From Chloroflexota bacterium (GTDB taxonomy: Bacteria; Chloroflexota; Dormibacteria; CF-121): a stretch of DNA of 13,015 nt. A program made the translations under genes and the position numbers. Positions 5,698 through 11,706 of the stretch are shown here, in pieces; the stretch's first letter is position 1, and every line of letters starts with the position of its first letter. A model generated the notes under the pieces. The model did no database searches and was not told the DNA's origin. It saw only the letters and a list, made by a program, of their open reading frames with translations. Location: positions 1-13,015 of the forward strand of contig VBGO01000041.1 in NCBI GenBank assembly GCA_005882525.1. Reading direction: 5' to 3'.

Positions 5698-6078
5698 TCA
5701 AGACCGCCCATGTCTCTGCTGCCAGTCCGTCAGACGACCGCGTGCCAGCTCGATCTCCTTGGTCTGACGCTTTGCGGATGGGTCCTTTCCCTTGTCGTAG
5801 GCGGCGAGCAGCAAGATGACCTTATCGCCGTAAGCATGGCAAAACGCCCTTAGTAGGATATCGCCCTCTCTGAGACGGAATTCGAAGAGGCCTCTACCCA
5901 GTTGGCGCCCAAAGGGCGTTCCGCAGACAGCCGCGCCTTGTTCCTGGAGAATTTCGCGCAAAGCAGTGCCAACCGCACGCCGCCTTGAGATCGACACCTT
6001 ATCGCGGAGCCACTCGAGCACCGGCTGACGGCCGGCCCGATCCTTGTAGAACTCCAGCTTGAAGCGGGGTGACGCCAT
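5698..6078 (-). CDS. RelE/HigB-family toxin (phage Gp49-like)
   Basis: The protein is 126 residues with ATG at 6078 and no clear ribosome binding site. It has the Gp49/HigB layout: LEFYKDRAGRQPVLEWLRDK (about 8-27), a helix, then LGRGLFEFRLREGDILLRAF (about 60-79), VILLLAAYDKGKDP (about 87-100), and a C-terminal helix KRQTKEIELARGRLTDW. The strand GLFEFRLR and the motif A-x-x-K are the family hallmarks. Members are mRNA interferases that cleave mRNA on the ribosome and arrest growth. The antitoxin gene follows on the same strand. The pair is the last gene unit before the tRNA, a common place for stabilisation modules in genomic islands. Confidence 0.85.
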   Translation of the reverse strand: MASPRFKLEFYKDRAGRQPVLEWLRDKVSISRRRAVGTALREILQEQGAAVCGTPFGRQLGRGLFEFRLREGDILLRAFCHAYGDKVILLLAAYDKGKDPSAKRQTKEIELARGRLTDWQQRHGRS

Positions 6079-6203
6079 CCGATAGCAAGGTTAGAGGCCG
6101 GGCCCATACCGTCCGCGATTTCCGGTGACAACAATTGGCCACCACCGGCCCTCAACTAGAGCCAGTCACGCGCTGCCGGCCCCGGTCATAACTGGTTTGT
6201 AAG

Positions 6204-6277
6204 TGTCCCCGACAGGATTTGAACCTGTGCTCCCGGCTCCGGAGGCCGGTGCTCTATCCGGGCTGAGCTACGGGGAC
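6204..6277 (-). tRNA. tRNA-Arg (anticodon CCG)
   Basis: The cloverleaf is complete over 74 nt. The acceptor stem is GTCCCCG/CGGGGAC with discriminator A. The D arm is GCTC/GAGC. The anticodon stem is CCGGC/GCCGG around the loop CTCCGGA, giving anticodon CCG. The T arm is ACAGG-TTCAAAT-CCTGT. CCA is not encoded. The 3' end faces the accessory region at lower coordinates, the side on which tRNA-targeting elements insert. A perfect TATAAT lies upstream. Confidence 0.95.
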
Positions 6278-6291
6278 AGAGAAGAAGCTCG

Positions 6292-6297
6292 ATTATA
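6292..6297 (-). promoter_or_regulatory. -10 box of the tRNA-Arg promoter
   Basis: The minus strand has an exact TATAAT about 15 nt before the tRNA 5' end. The -35 region is weak. A hairpin-forming inverted repeat (GACG-CTC/GAG-CGTC, 6299-6316) fills the spacer region. Confidence 0.6.
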
Positions 6298-6439
6298 AGA
6301 CGCTCCGCGAGGCGTCAGGAACTCGCGACCCGCCTTACGAATTTCGTTACCGACGTGACCCCCTTGATTGACGGGCCTCCATAAGCTGGCCGTAGGACAG
6401 GCCGATTGGGAGCGAGCCGCCTGTTCTGGAGGTGGGACC

Positions 6440-6529
6440 GTGCGGCGTTTCTTCAACCCCTGGATTCTGCTCGTCGTCGCCTCGGCCATTCTTGGCTGCG
6501 CCGAAGGTGCCTGGCCGAACCCGCTGTAG
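6440..6529 (+). CDS. 29-residue signal-peptide/lipoprotein-like peptide
   Basis: This ORF starts at GTG 6440 with a strong GGAGGTG ribosome binding site 5-10 nt upstream and stops at TAG 6527-6529. It encodes a basic start (MRRFFNP), a hydrophobic helix WILLVVASAILG (8-19), then a lipobox-like ILGC with Cys20, and a nine-residue tail AEGAWPNPL. Two readings are possible. It may be a tiny lipoprotein of the type linked to lysis or envelope stress. It may also be the propeptide of an exported signal, since it lies 40 nt upstream of a large HTH-TPR regulator on the same strand. The strong ribosome binding site and the regular hydrophobic segment make it unlikely to be chance. Function is unproven. 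Confidence 0.6.
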   Translation: MRRFFNPWILLVVASAILGCAEGAWPNPL

Positions 6530-6533
6530 CCTC

Positions 6534-6562
6534 TTTCACTGTCAAGTCCGCGGCGTTACACT
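6534..6562 (+). promoter_or_regulatory. Weak promoter-like sequence before the HTH-TPR gene
   Basis: TACACT (6557-6562) resembles a -10 box, and TTTCAC (6534-6539) lies 17 nt upstream as a poor -35. Transcription would start at about 6569-6570, exactly at the GTG start. This gene has no Shine-Dalgarno sequence, so a leaderless message is plausible. Confidence 0.3.
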
Positions 6563-6569
6563 GTAGGCT

Positions 6570-7931
6570 GTGCTTACCAAGCGGCGCCCGGGGCGTTCGG
6601 CAACGGACGGCCCCGGGGCGCCCGGCCCGCTCGGACAACGGATCCGGCAGGCGCGTCAGGAGCTCGGGCTGAGCCTGGCCGCAGTCGCCGGCAGCGACTT
6701 CAGCCGGGCTTTCCTCAACCAGGTCGAGTTGGGTCGCGCCCAGCCCTCCACGCAGACGCTTCGGGTGGTTGCCCTCCGGTTGCAGAAACCGATCGAGTAT
6801 TTCCTCGAAGATCCCGGCGACTCGACGGCCGCGCTCGAACTGGCCCTGGCCGAGGCCGAGATCGGCATGCATCAGGGTGACGCCGCCCGGGCGGAGAGCT
6901 TGATGACGCGGATCCTCGCCCGCCCGATTCCCGTCGAGCTGCGCACCCGGGCACAGTTGACGCTCGCCACCGCGCAGCTGCGGCAAGGCCGGGCACAAGA
7001 CGCACTGCCCCTCCTGGAAGAAGCCATCGCGGCCGCGGAGCGCGCCCAGTGGCATCAGCTGTTGGTCGAGTTGTACGACCGGCTGGGCAGCGCCTATTAC
7101 CTGCTCCGCCGCGCGCACACCGCCGGGCAATGGTTCGATAAGGCGTTCGAGTGCTACCGGACGGCGGGTCTGACCGATCCGGTTCTGAGAGCCCGCATCC
7201 TCGGCCATCGAGCCAACCTCCATTACGTCGCCGGCCAGCCGGCTGAAGCGATTGCGGCGTATGAATCCGCGATCGCCGCCGCCGAGCAGGTCCTGGATAT
7301 GCCGGCGCTGGCGGGCATCTACGAGGGCCTTGCCGTCTCCCTCCAGCAGACCGGCCAGTACGCGCGGGCCCTCTCCTATGCACAGAAGGGACTGCGCATC
7401 TTCGAGACCTTGCGTGACGTCCGGATGGCCGGGCAGCTGCGGCTCAACATGGGGGAAATGCTGCTACAGCAGGGCCGGATCGCCGAAGCCGAACGGCTCT
7501 TCAGCGAAGGCGCCGACCACCTCCGCCGGATCGGCGAAACGGAATTGCTGCCGCTCCTGGTGGTCGGTATGGCTGAGTCCGCTCTCGAACGCAAGGACCT
7601 GCACCGGGCCAGCGACTTGATCGAAGAGGCGATCGACCTCGAGGTGCGCTCCAGCGATCCGATTGCCACCGTCGCCGTGCACCGGGTGGCGGGGCGCATC
7701 GCCCACGCGCGTCAACGGCGGGAGCCGGCGCATCGCCACTTCGAACGGGCCCTGGAGGTCGCTGCCACCGTCGATAGCCCGGACCTGCGCGCCCGCGTGA
7801 CGTATGACTTCGCCCGCGCCCTTGAAGAGGATGGCGACGCTGCCCAGGCGGCGCTCCGCTTCCGTCAGGCATACGAGGCCGGCCGCACCACCAAGGCCTC
7901 GACGCAGGCGTTAAGCGAGCTCGGCGCGTAG
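6570..7931 (+). CDS. HTH-TPR transcriptional regulator (XRE helix-turn-helix with TPR repeats)
   Basis: The protein is 453 residues with GTG at 6570. The N-terminal Cro/CI helix-turn-helix (about 21-76) reads LGQRIRQARQELGLSLAAVA, then FSRAFLNQVELGRAQPS and TLRVVALRLQKPIEYFLED. The rest (about 86-450) is an array of roughly nine or ten TPR-like helix pairs. Examples are ARAESLMTRILARPIPVELR, GRAQDALPLLEEAIAAAERA, GQPAEAIAAYESAIAAAEQV, GQYARALSYAQKGLRIFETL and GRIAEAERLFSEGADHLRRI. This is the layout of peptide-sensing RRNPP regulators such as NprR and PlcR. It is also that of many HTH-TPR regulators with unknown ligands. No other effector domain is visible. Its upstream neighbour is the 29-residue peptide ORF and its downstream neighbour is a BldD-like regulator. 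Confidence 0.85.
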   Translation: MLTKRRPGRSATDGPGAPGPLGQRIRQARQELGLSLAAVAGSDFSRAFLNQVELGRAQPSTQTLRVVALRLQKPIEYFLEDPGDSTAALELALAEAEIGMHQGDAARAESLMTRILARPIPVELRTRAQLTLATAQLRQGRAQDALPLLEEAIAAAERAQWHQLLVELYDRLGSAYYLLRRAHTAGQWFDKAFECYRTAGLTDPVLRARILGHRANLHYVAGQPAEAIAAYESAIAAAEQVLDMPALAGIYEGLAVSLQQTGQYARALSYAQKGLRIFETLRDVRMAGQLRLNMGEMLLQQGRIAEAERLFSEGADHLRRIGETELLPLLVVGMAESALERKDLHRASDLIEEAIDLEVRSSDPIATVAVHRVAGRIAHARQRREPAHRHFERALEVAATVDSPDLRARVTYDFARALEEDGDAAQAALRFRQAYEAGRTTKASTQALSELGA

Positions 7932-7942
7932 GTAAGTAGGAC

Positions 7943-7972
7943 TTGACAGCGGCCATCACGACCCGGCATAAT
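7943..7972 (+). promoter_or_regulatory. Consensus promoter P1 upstream of the bldD-like gene
   Basis: TTGACA (7943-7948), an 18-nt spacer and CATAAT (7967-7972) give a near-perfect sigma-70 promoter just after the HTH-TPR stop. Transcription from about 7979 would place the following hairpin at the very start of a leader of about 120 nt. Confidence 0.65.
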
Positions 7973-7985
7973 GGCGGCCACGGAA

Positions 7986-8022
7986 GGTGGCGTCGTTCGC
8001 AGCGAACGATCCCCCCGCCACC
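7986..8022 (+). promoter_or_regulatory. Long hairpin in the leader of the bldD-like gene
   Basis: The nested stem has GGTGGCG (7986-7992) pairing with CGCCACC (8016-8022), and TCGTTCG (7993-7999) pairing with CGAACGA (8003-8009) around a CAG loop. A six-base C-rich bulge (8010-8015) lies on one side. There is no U tract, so it is not a classical terminator. A second small hairpin, GCGT-GAA-ACGC, follows near 8029-8039. It may be a leader structure or a small RNA. Confidence 0.5.
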
Positions 8023-8046
8023 CTTCGGCGTGAAACGCTAAAAGCT

Positions 8047-8074
8047 TTGATCGTGTCGCATTCTGCGATAGACT
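8047..8074 (+). promoter_or_regulatory. Promoter P2 close to the bldD-like start
   Basis: TTGATC (8047-8052), a 16-nt spacer and TAGACT (8069-8074). The dyad GACTG-N8-CAGTC (8071-8088) overlaps the -10 box and could be an operator, possibly for the regulator itself. The ribosome binding site is the GGGGGA run just before ATG 8100. Confidence 0.45.
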
Positions 8075-8099
8075 GATCACACACAGTCAAGGGGGATCC

Positions 8100-8633
8100 A
8101 TGGACGGGTATTCGCGAAAAGTCGGAGCCAGGCTACGCAGCCTCCGCAAGCAGCGCGGTCTGACCCTGCAGCAGGTCGAAGTCCTGTCGAACAAACGGCT
8201 CAAGGGGTCGCTCCTCGCCGCCTACGAGCGCGGCGATCGGAATATCTCCGTCACCCGGCTGCACCAGATCGCCACCCTCTACAGCGTCCCGGTCAATCAG
8301 CTGCTGCCGGAAGAGATCGAGGGCATGGGCGAGCCCGCGCTGCCGCCGAAGCTGGCGATCGACCTGACCCAGCTCCAGGGGCTACCGGAACGTCAGGGCT
8401 CGATTCTCTCCCGTCACGTGACCAAGCTCCAGCAACAGCGCCAGGATTTCAATACGCCGGTGGTGACGTTTCGCACTGACGACCTGGAACAGCTGGCGGC
8501 GGCCTACAAGACCACCCCGGAGATGCTCCGCCGCTCGTTGCACGAATGGGGATTGTTCCGGCCCGGGCAGCCAGCCCCCGAGCGGCCGGAAGTCGAGCGC
8601 GAACCCCCCGCCGAATCCGAAGAAGAGCGTTAG
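8100..8633 (+). CDS. BldD-like transcriptional regulator with c-di-GMP-binding signature
   Basis: The protein is 177 residues with ATG at 8100 and a GGGGGA ribosome binding site. The N-terminal XRE helix-turn-helix (about 5-70) reads VGARLRSLRKQRGLTLQQVE, then SLLAAYERGDRNISVTRLHQ, as in BldD. A C-terminal domain starts at PPKLAIDLTQL. Streptomyces BldD binds tetrameric cyclic-di-GMP through the motif RxD-X8-RxxD (R114, D116, R125, D128). Here R114-Q-D116, eight residues (FNTPVVTF), then R125-T-D-D128 match both motif and numbering. The tail (154-177) is Pro/Glu-rich. In actinobacteria BldD represses developmental genes when bound to the dinucleotide. The target genes here are unknown. It is preceded by P1, P2 and a hairpin, and its stop overlaps the stop of xseB. 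Confidence 0.9.
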   Translation: MDGYSRKVGARLRSLRKQRGLTLQQVEVLSNKRLKGSLLAAYERGDRNISVTRLHQIATLYSVPVNQLLPEEIEGMGEPALPPKLAIDLTQLQGLPERQGSILSRHVTKLQQQRQDFNTPVVTFRTDDLEQLAAAYKTTPEMLRRSLHEWGLFRPGQPAPERPEVEREPPAESEEER

Positions 8634-8926
8634 AAGGGAATTTCGCCCTGGGGCGTCCCGGGCGGCCCGCCGCGTTCGGACCGGAGCTCGGCCACGGTGG
8701 CGGGGTGCGGCGGCTCCTCCGACACCGGCTCCTCTTTCACCGGCAGGCTCTCGATCCGCTGCCGGGCCTCTTCCAATTTCCGCTCGCAGAGTTGCAGATA
8801 CTCGCGCCCTCGAGCGACCGCCGCGATCGCCTCCTCCAGGCTGAGCTTGCCCTCCTCGAGCGCGCGCAGCGTCTCGTCGAGTTGGGCGAGCGCTTGCTCG
8901 TAGGTCAGCGATTGGTCCAGCGTCAC
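8630..8926 (-). CDS. xseB: Exodeoxyribonuclease VII small subunit
   Basis: The protein is 98 residues with GTG at 8926. The family core is LTYEQALAQLDETLRALEEG, KLSLEEAIAAVARGREYLQL and CERKLEEARQRIESL (about 8-61), a helical hairpin. A Pro/Glu-rich tail (about 62-98) is longer than in many XseB proteins. It is the small partner of XseA in exonuclease VII, which degrades single-stranded DNA. Its start overlaps the xseA stop by four bases (GTGA), which suggests translational coupling. Its TAA stop overlaps the TAG stop of the convergent bldD-like gene (8630-8633). Confidence 0.92.
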   Translation of the reverse strand: MTLDQSLTYEQALAQLDETLRALEEGKLSLEEAIAAVARGREYLQLCERKLEEARQRIESLPVKEEPVSEEPPHPATVAELRSERGGPPGTPQGEIPF

Positions 8927-10278
8927 GGAATGGCCTCGTCGACCGTGGCTTCCAGCCGGCCCGCCGAGAGCAGCACCCTGACCGGCTGCCCCTTGCTCGA
9001 CTGATCCGCGCTCCGGATGATGCCGCCATCGCTTCCGTCGAGACAGATGCTGTAGCCGCGCTTGAGCGTCTGTTCGGGCGCAAGCGAGCTCAGCCGTACG
9101 GCCCGACCCTGCAGGCCCCCCGCCCGATCCCGCACGCTCCGGCCCGTCAGGCCGATCAGCCGCTCGCGCAGGCCATTGGCCTGGAGGCGCCCGGTCGCGA
9201 TCCGTTGCGCAGTCGCCTGCCAGCTGCGCTGAAGCCGCCGCCGGCACTCCTCGAGGGAGCGCTCCCGCTGGCGCAGCACCTCGCGCGGATCGCGCTGGCG
9301 CAGCATCCCCTCCAGGTGTGCCAGCCGTTCGCGTCGCCGAATATGCAAATCCTGGGCCAGGCGCTCGAGCGACTGGCGCCGCCGCTGGAGCTGATGGGCG
9401 GGAGCGATCAGCGCGGTCAGCCCCGCCCGCTGCAGCCGCTGGCCGCGCTCGCCCAGCCGGCGGAGCAGGTCGGCCTTGTTCGGCACCACGATCTCGGCCG
9501 CGGCGGTCGGGGTCCGGGCCTCACGATCGGCGACCAGGTCGGCGAGCGTTCGGTCGGACGTGTGGCCCAACGCGGTGACGACCGGGATCCGCATCGCCTG
9601 GATGGCGCGCACCACGGCCTCCTGGTTGAACGCCATCAGCTCTTCGAAGCTGCCGCCGCCGCGAGCGACGATGACGACGTCGGCCAGCCCATCCTGGTCG
9701 CACTGCCGTAGGGCGGCCACCAGGCTCCGCTGCGACGCGGTGCCCTGCACCAGCGCCGGGTAGACGACCAGCCGGGTATTGGGGAAACGTTCCCAGATGG
9801 TTTGCTGCAAGTCATGGATGACCGCGCCGCTGGGCGAGGTGATGAAGGCGATACAGCGCGGCAGGAAGGGAAGCGGGCGTTTCCGCTCCGGCCGGAACGC
9901 GCCTTCTGCATCGAGCCGGCGCTTGAGCTGCTCGATCGCGGCCCGCAGCTTCCCGGCACCGTCGTAGTCGAGCTTGCTGACTACCAGGTTCACTCGCCCG
10001 TACTGAGCGTGGTAGTCGACCTGGGCGGTGATCACCAGCTCCTGGCCGTTCTCGGGGAGGAAGGGGAGGCGGCGGGCGGTGCCGCTGAAGATCACCGCGC
10101 CGACGTTGGCGGCCGCGTCTTTGAGCGTGAACCAGACATGGCCGCTGCGTAACGAGACGCCGCTGACCTCTCCTTTGACGACCACGCTCTGGAAGCGGGC
10201 GGCGAGCAGGTCGTGGATACGGGTGTTGAGCTCGAGCACGGTGAGCGGCTTGATCGCCTCCTGGGGCTGGACCGCCAT
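8923..10278 (-). CDS. xseA: Exodeoxyribonuclease VII large subunit
   Basis: The protein is 451 residues with ATG at 10278. An OB-fold domain (about 10-105) reads LTVLELNTRIHDLLAARFQS, then VVKGEVSGVS and HVWFTLKDAAANVGAVIF. The catalytic domain carries ITSPSGAVIHDL (about 146-157), ARGGGSFEELMAFNQE (about 205-220) and PVVTALGHTSDRTLADLVAD (about 232-251) followed by TPTAAAE. The C-terminal half is a long Arg/Gln-rich coiled coil, then TLKRGYSICLDG, the conserved end domain. It cuts single-stranded DNA processively from both ends. Length and motifs are normal. The ATG shares one base with the stop of the upstream HD gene (TGATG) and the stop overlaps xseB, so the three genes form one operon. 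Confidence 0.97.
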   Translation of the reverse strand: MAVQPQEAIKPLTVLELNTRIHDLLAARFQSVVVKGEVSGVSLRSGHVWFTLKDAAANVGAVIFSGTARRLPFLPENGQELVITAQVDYHAQYGRVNLVVSKLDYDGAGKLRAAIEQLKRRLDAEGAFRPERKRPLPFLPRCIAFITSPSGAVIHDLQQTIWERFPNTRLVVYPALVQGTASQRSLVAALRQCDQDGLADVVIVARGGGSFEELMAFNQEAVVRAIQAMRIPVVTALGHTSDRTLADLVADREARTPTAAAEIVVPNKADLLRRLGERGQRLQRAGLTALIAPAHQLQRRRQSLERLAQDLHIRRRERLAHLEGMLRQRDPREVLRQRERSLEECRRRLQRSWQATAQRIATGRLQANGLRERLIGLTGRSVRDRAGGLQGRAVRLSSLAPEQTLKRGYSICLDGSDGGIIRSADQSSKGQPVRVLLSAGRLEATVDEAIP

Positions 10279-11678
10279 CAGGGCACCGCCTCCGCCAGCT
10301 TCGAGTCACGCCGGTAGAGGGCTCGCTCGACCGCCGCCCGCAAGGCCTCGGCCTGCCGGGTCTCGTCGGTGAAGACACGGACCAGGGTGGTGCGGATCGG
10401 AAGCCGCTGAAAGAGCTCGGCGACGGCGCTGGGCTCCACCGCTCGGCTGATCGGGTTGTAGATGTTGACCGGGAACGGATCGTTGAACGGGTTCTGCGGG
10501 CGGCGGTCGACGGAGGCCAGATCGACCTCGAAGGAGGCGCTTTTGAGTGACGGCGGCAGGGCTTCGTGGATCCGGCGAACGTAGTCGGCCGGCTGCGGGT
10601 AAATTATGGCGTCGGGCAGGTTGGAGAACTCGTAGTAATCCTCGAAGATCAAGCGCCACTTGAGCTCGCGGCGGACGATGCGGCCCCATTCGTCGGAGAG
10701 CTCGGCAGCGCGCCCGCCGTCGTGGCGCCAGCGGTCCACGGTGTCGATCAGCGACCAATCGGTCAGCTCACGGTAGCGGTCCAGGTGGTCGAGCGGGTTG
10801 CCGGGAAGGATGCGCTCGATCGTCTCCCGGAAGATCTCCCGCATGTGCAGATCGATCCGGCGCACCGTGCGGTGGTAATAGATGTTGTTGTAGAGGTAGA
10901 GCCGTGCATTCAAGAAGAGCAGCAGCGCCTGGGCCCCATGCTGGTGGAGCAGCATCCCCTCCCGATCGAGAAACGAGTAGTGAAGCAGCCGCTCGATATC
11001 GACCGGGCCGACCTTGACGCCGCACATATAGGCGTCGCGCGGCACGTAATCGAGGTTGTCGGCCGTGTACATGCCGTTGAGCACCGGCTTGAGCACCTTG
11101 ACCCAGGCCGGGGCCGGCGGGCCCGGCAGGTCGGTCTCGGCGATCAGGTCCGCGATCCAGCGCGGATCGATCCGCTCGCCGGCCAGAAACGGACCGGAGG
11201 GGCTGGCACCGAGGGCGGCGATGACGGAAGCCAGCTCGCCGCCGATCAGGGCACGACCGATCACCTCGTGGTCGATCGAGAAACGGTCGAGGTAGTTCTG
11301 GTCGAAGAAGTGGCCGAACGGCCCGTGGCCGATGTCATGCAGCAGGCCCGCCACCCGCAGCGTCTCCTCGACGCAAGCCGGCGACGGCACCTCGCCGACC
11401 AGGGCGTTGAGGTTCGGATGGAGCCGGCGGGCCCACTCGCCGCTCAGGTGCATGGCGCCGAGCGCGTGCTGGAAGCGCGAATGCTCGCCGCCGGGGAAGA
11501 CCCACCAGGCCGACTGGAGCTGGTGGATCCGCCGCAGCCGCTGCAGCCATGGGTGATCGAGCAGGTCCTGCTCAGCGGCCACGCTGTCGCCGCGGACCCG
11601 CTTGGTGATCTTGATGTAGCCGTGCAGCGGATCGGCCATCAGGTTCACCGCGTCGTAGTGGCGGGCGAGATCAGTCAC
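10278..11678 (-). CDS. HD-domain phosphohydrolase (SAMHD1/dGTPase-like, COG1078 type)
   Basis: The protein is 466 residues with GTG at 11678. It begins DPLHGYIKI, as is typical of this family, then GGEHSRFQHALGAMHL (about 63-78, H66) and GLLHDIGHGPFGHFF (about 111-125, H114-D115). The next conserved segment is MYTADNLDYVPRDAYMCGV (about 203-221, D207). H66, H114, D115 and D207 are the expected metal ligands. Related enzymes, such as the YwfO type, hydrolyse deoxynucleoside triphosphates, but this member's substrate is not known. The C-terminal 230 residues have the usual family helices. It is first in the operon with xseA and xseB. It has no Shine-Dalgarno sequence, and TAAAAT lies about 13 nt upstream, so it may be read from a nearly leaderless message. 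Confidence 0.92.
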   Translation of the reverse strand: MTDLARHYDAVNLMADPLHGYIKITKRVRGDSVAAEQDLLDHPWLQRLRRIHQLQSAWWVFPGGEHSRFQHALGAMHLSGEWARRLHPNLNALVGEVPSPACVEETLRVAGLLHDIGHGPFGHFFDQNYLDRFSIDHEVIGRALIGGELASVIAALGASPSGPFLAGERIDPRWIADLIAETDLPGPPAPAWVKVLKPVLNGMYTADNLDYVPRDAYMCGVKVGPVDIERLLHYSFLDREGMLLHQHGAQALLLFLNARLYLYNNIYYHRTVRRIDLHMREIFRETIERILPGNPLDHLDRYRELTDWSLIDTVDRWRHDGGRAAELSDEWGRIVRRELKWRLIFEDYYEFSNLPDAIIYPQPADYVRRIHEALPPSLKSASFEVDLASVDRRPQNPFNDPFPVNIYNPISRAVEPSAVAELFQRLPIRTTLVRVFTDETRQAEALRAAVERALYRRDSKLAEAVP

Positions 11679-11706
11679 GAGTTCGGCAACATTTTAATGA
11701 CGTAGC
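11679..11706. promoter_or_regulatory. 28-bp divergent promoter region, HD operon and thiolase
   Basis: ATTTTAATG lies in the middle of the gap. Read left to right it offers TTTAAT (11693-11698) as a -10 box about 8 nt before the thiolase ATG. Read on the minus strand it offers TAAAAT (11696-11691) about 13 nt before the GTG. Neither gene has a ribosome binding site. The two -10 boxes overlap, so only one promoter could be occupied at a time. Confidence 0.45.

Noticed and set aside
7986..8039. Rho-independent terminator of the HTH-TPR gene
   Set aside because: The hairpin is strong but no U tract follows, and a consensus promoter lies just before it.
8630..9247. Longer 205-codon start for xseB
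   Set aside because: The first 107 residues are an out-of-frame reading of xseA; the family begins at the GTG at 8926, which forms the usual four-base overlap.
10566..11705. A 379-codon plus-strand ORF opposite the HD gene
   Set aside because: It is a shadow produced by codon bias on the opposite strand; it has no domain pattern, while the minus strand has HD motifs.
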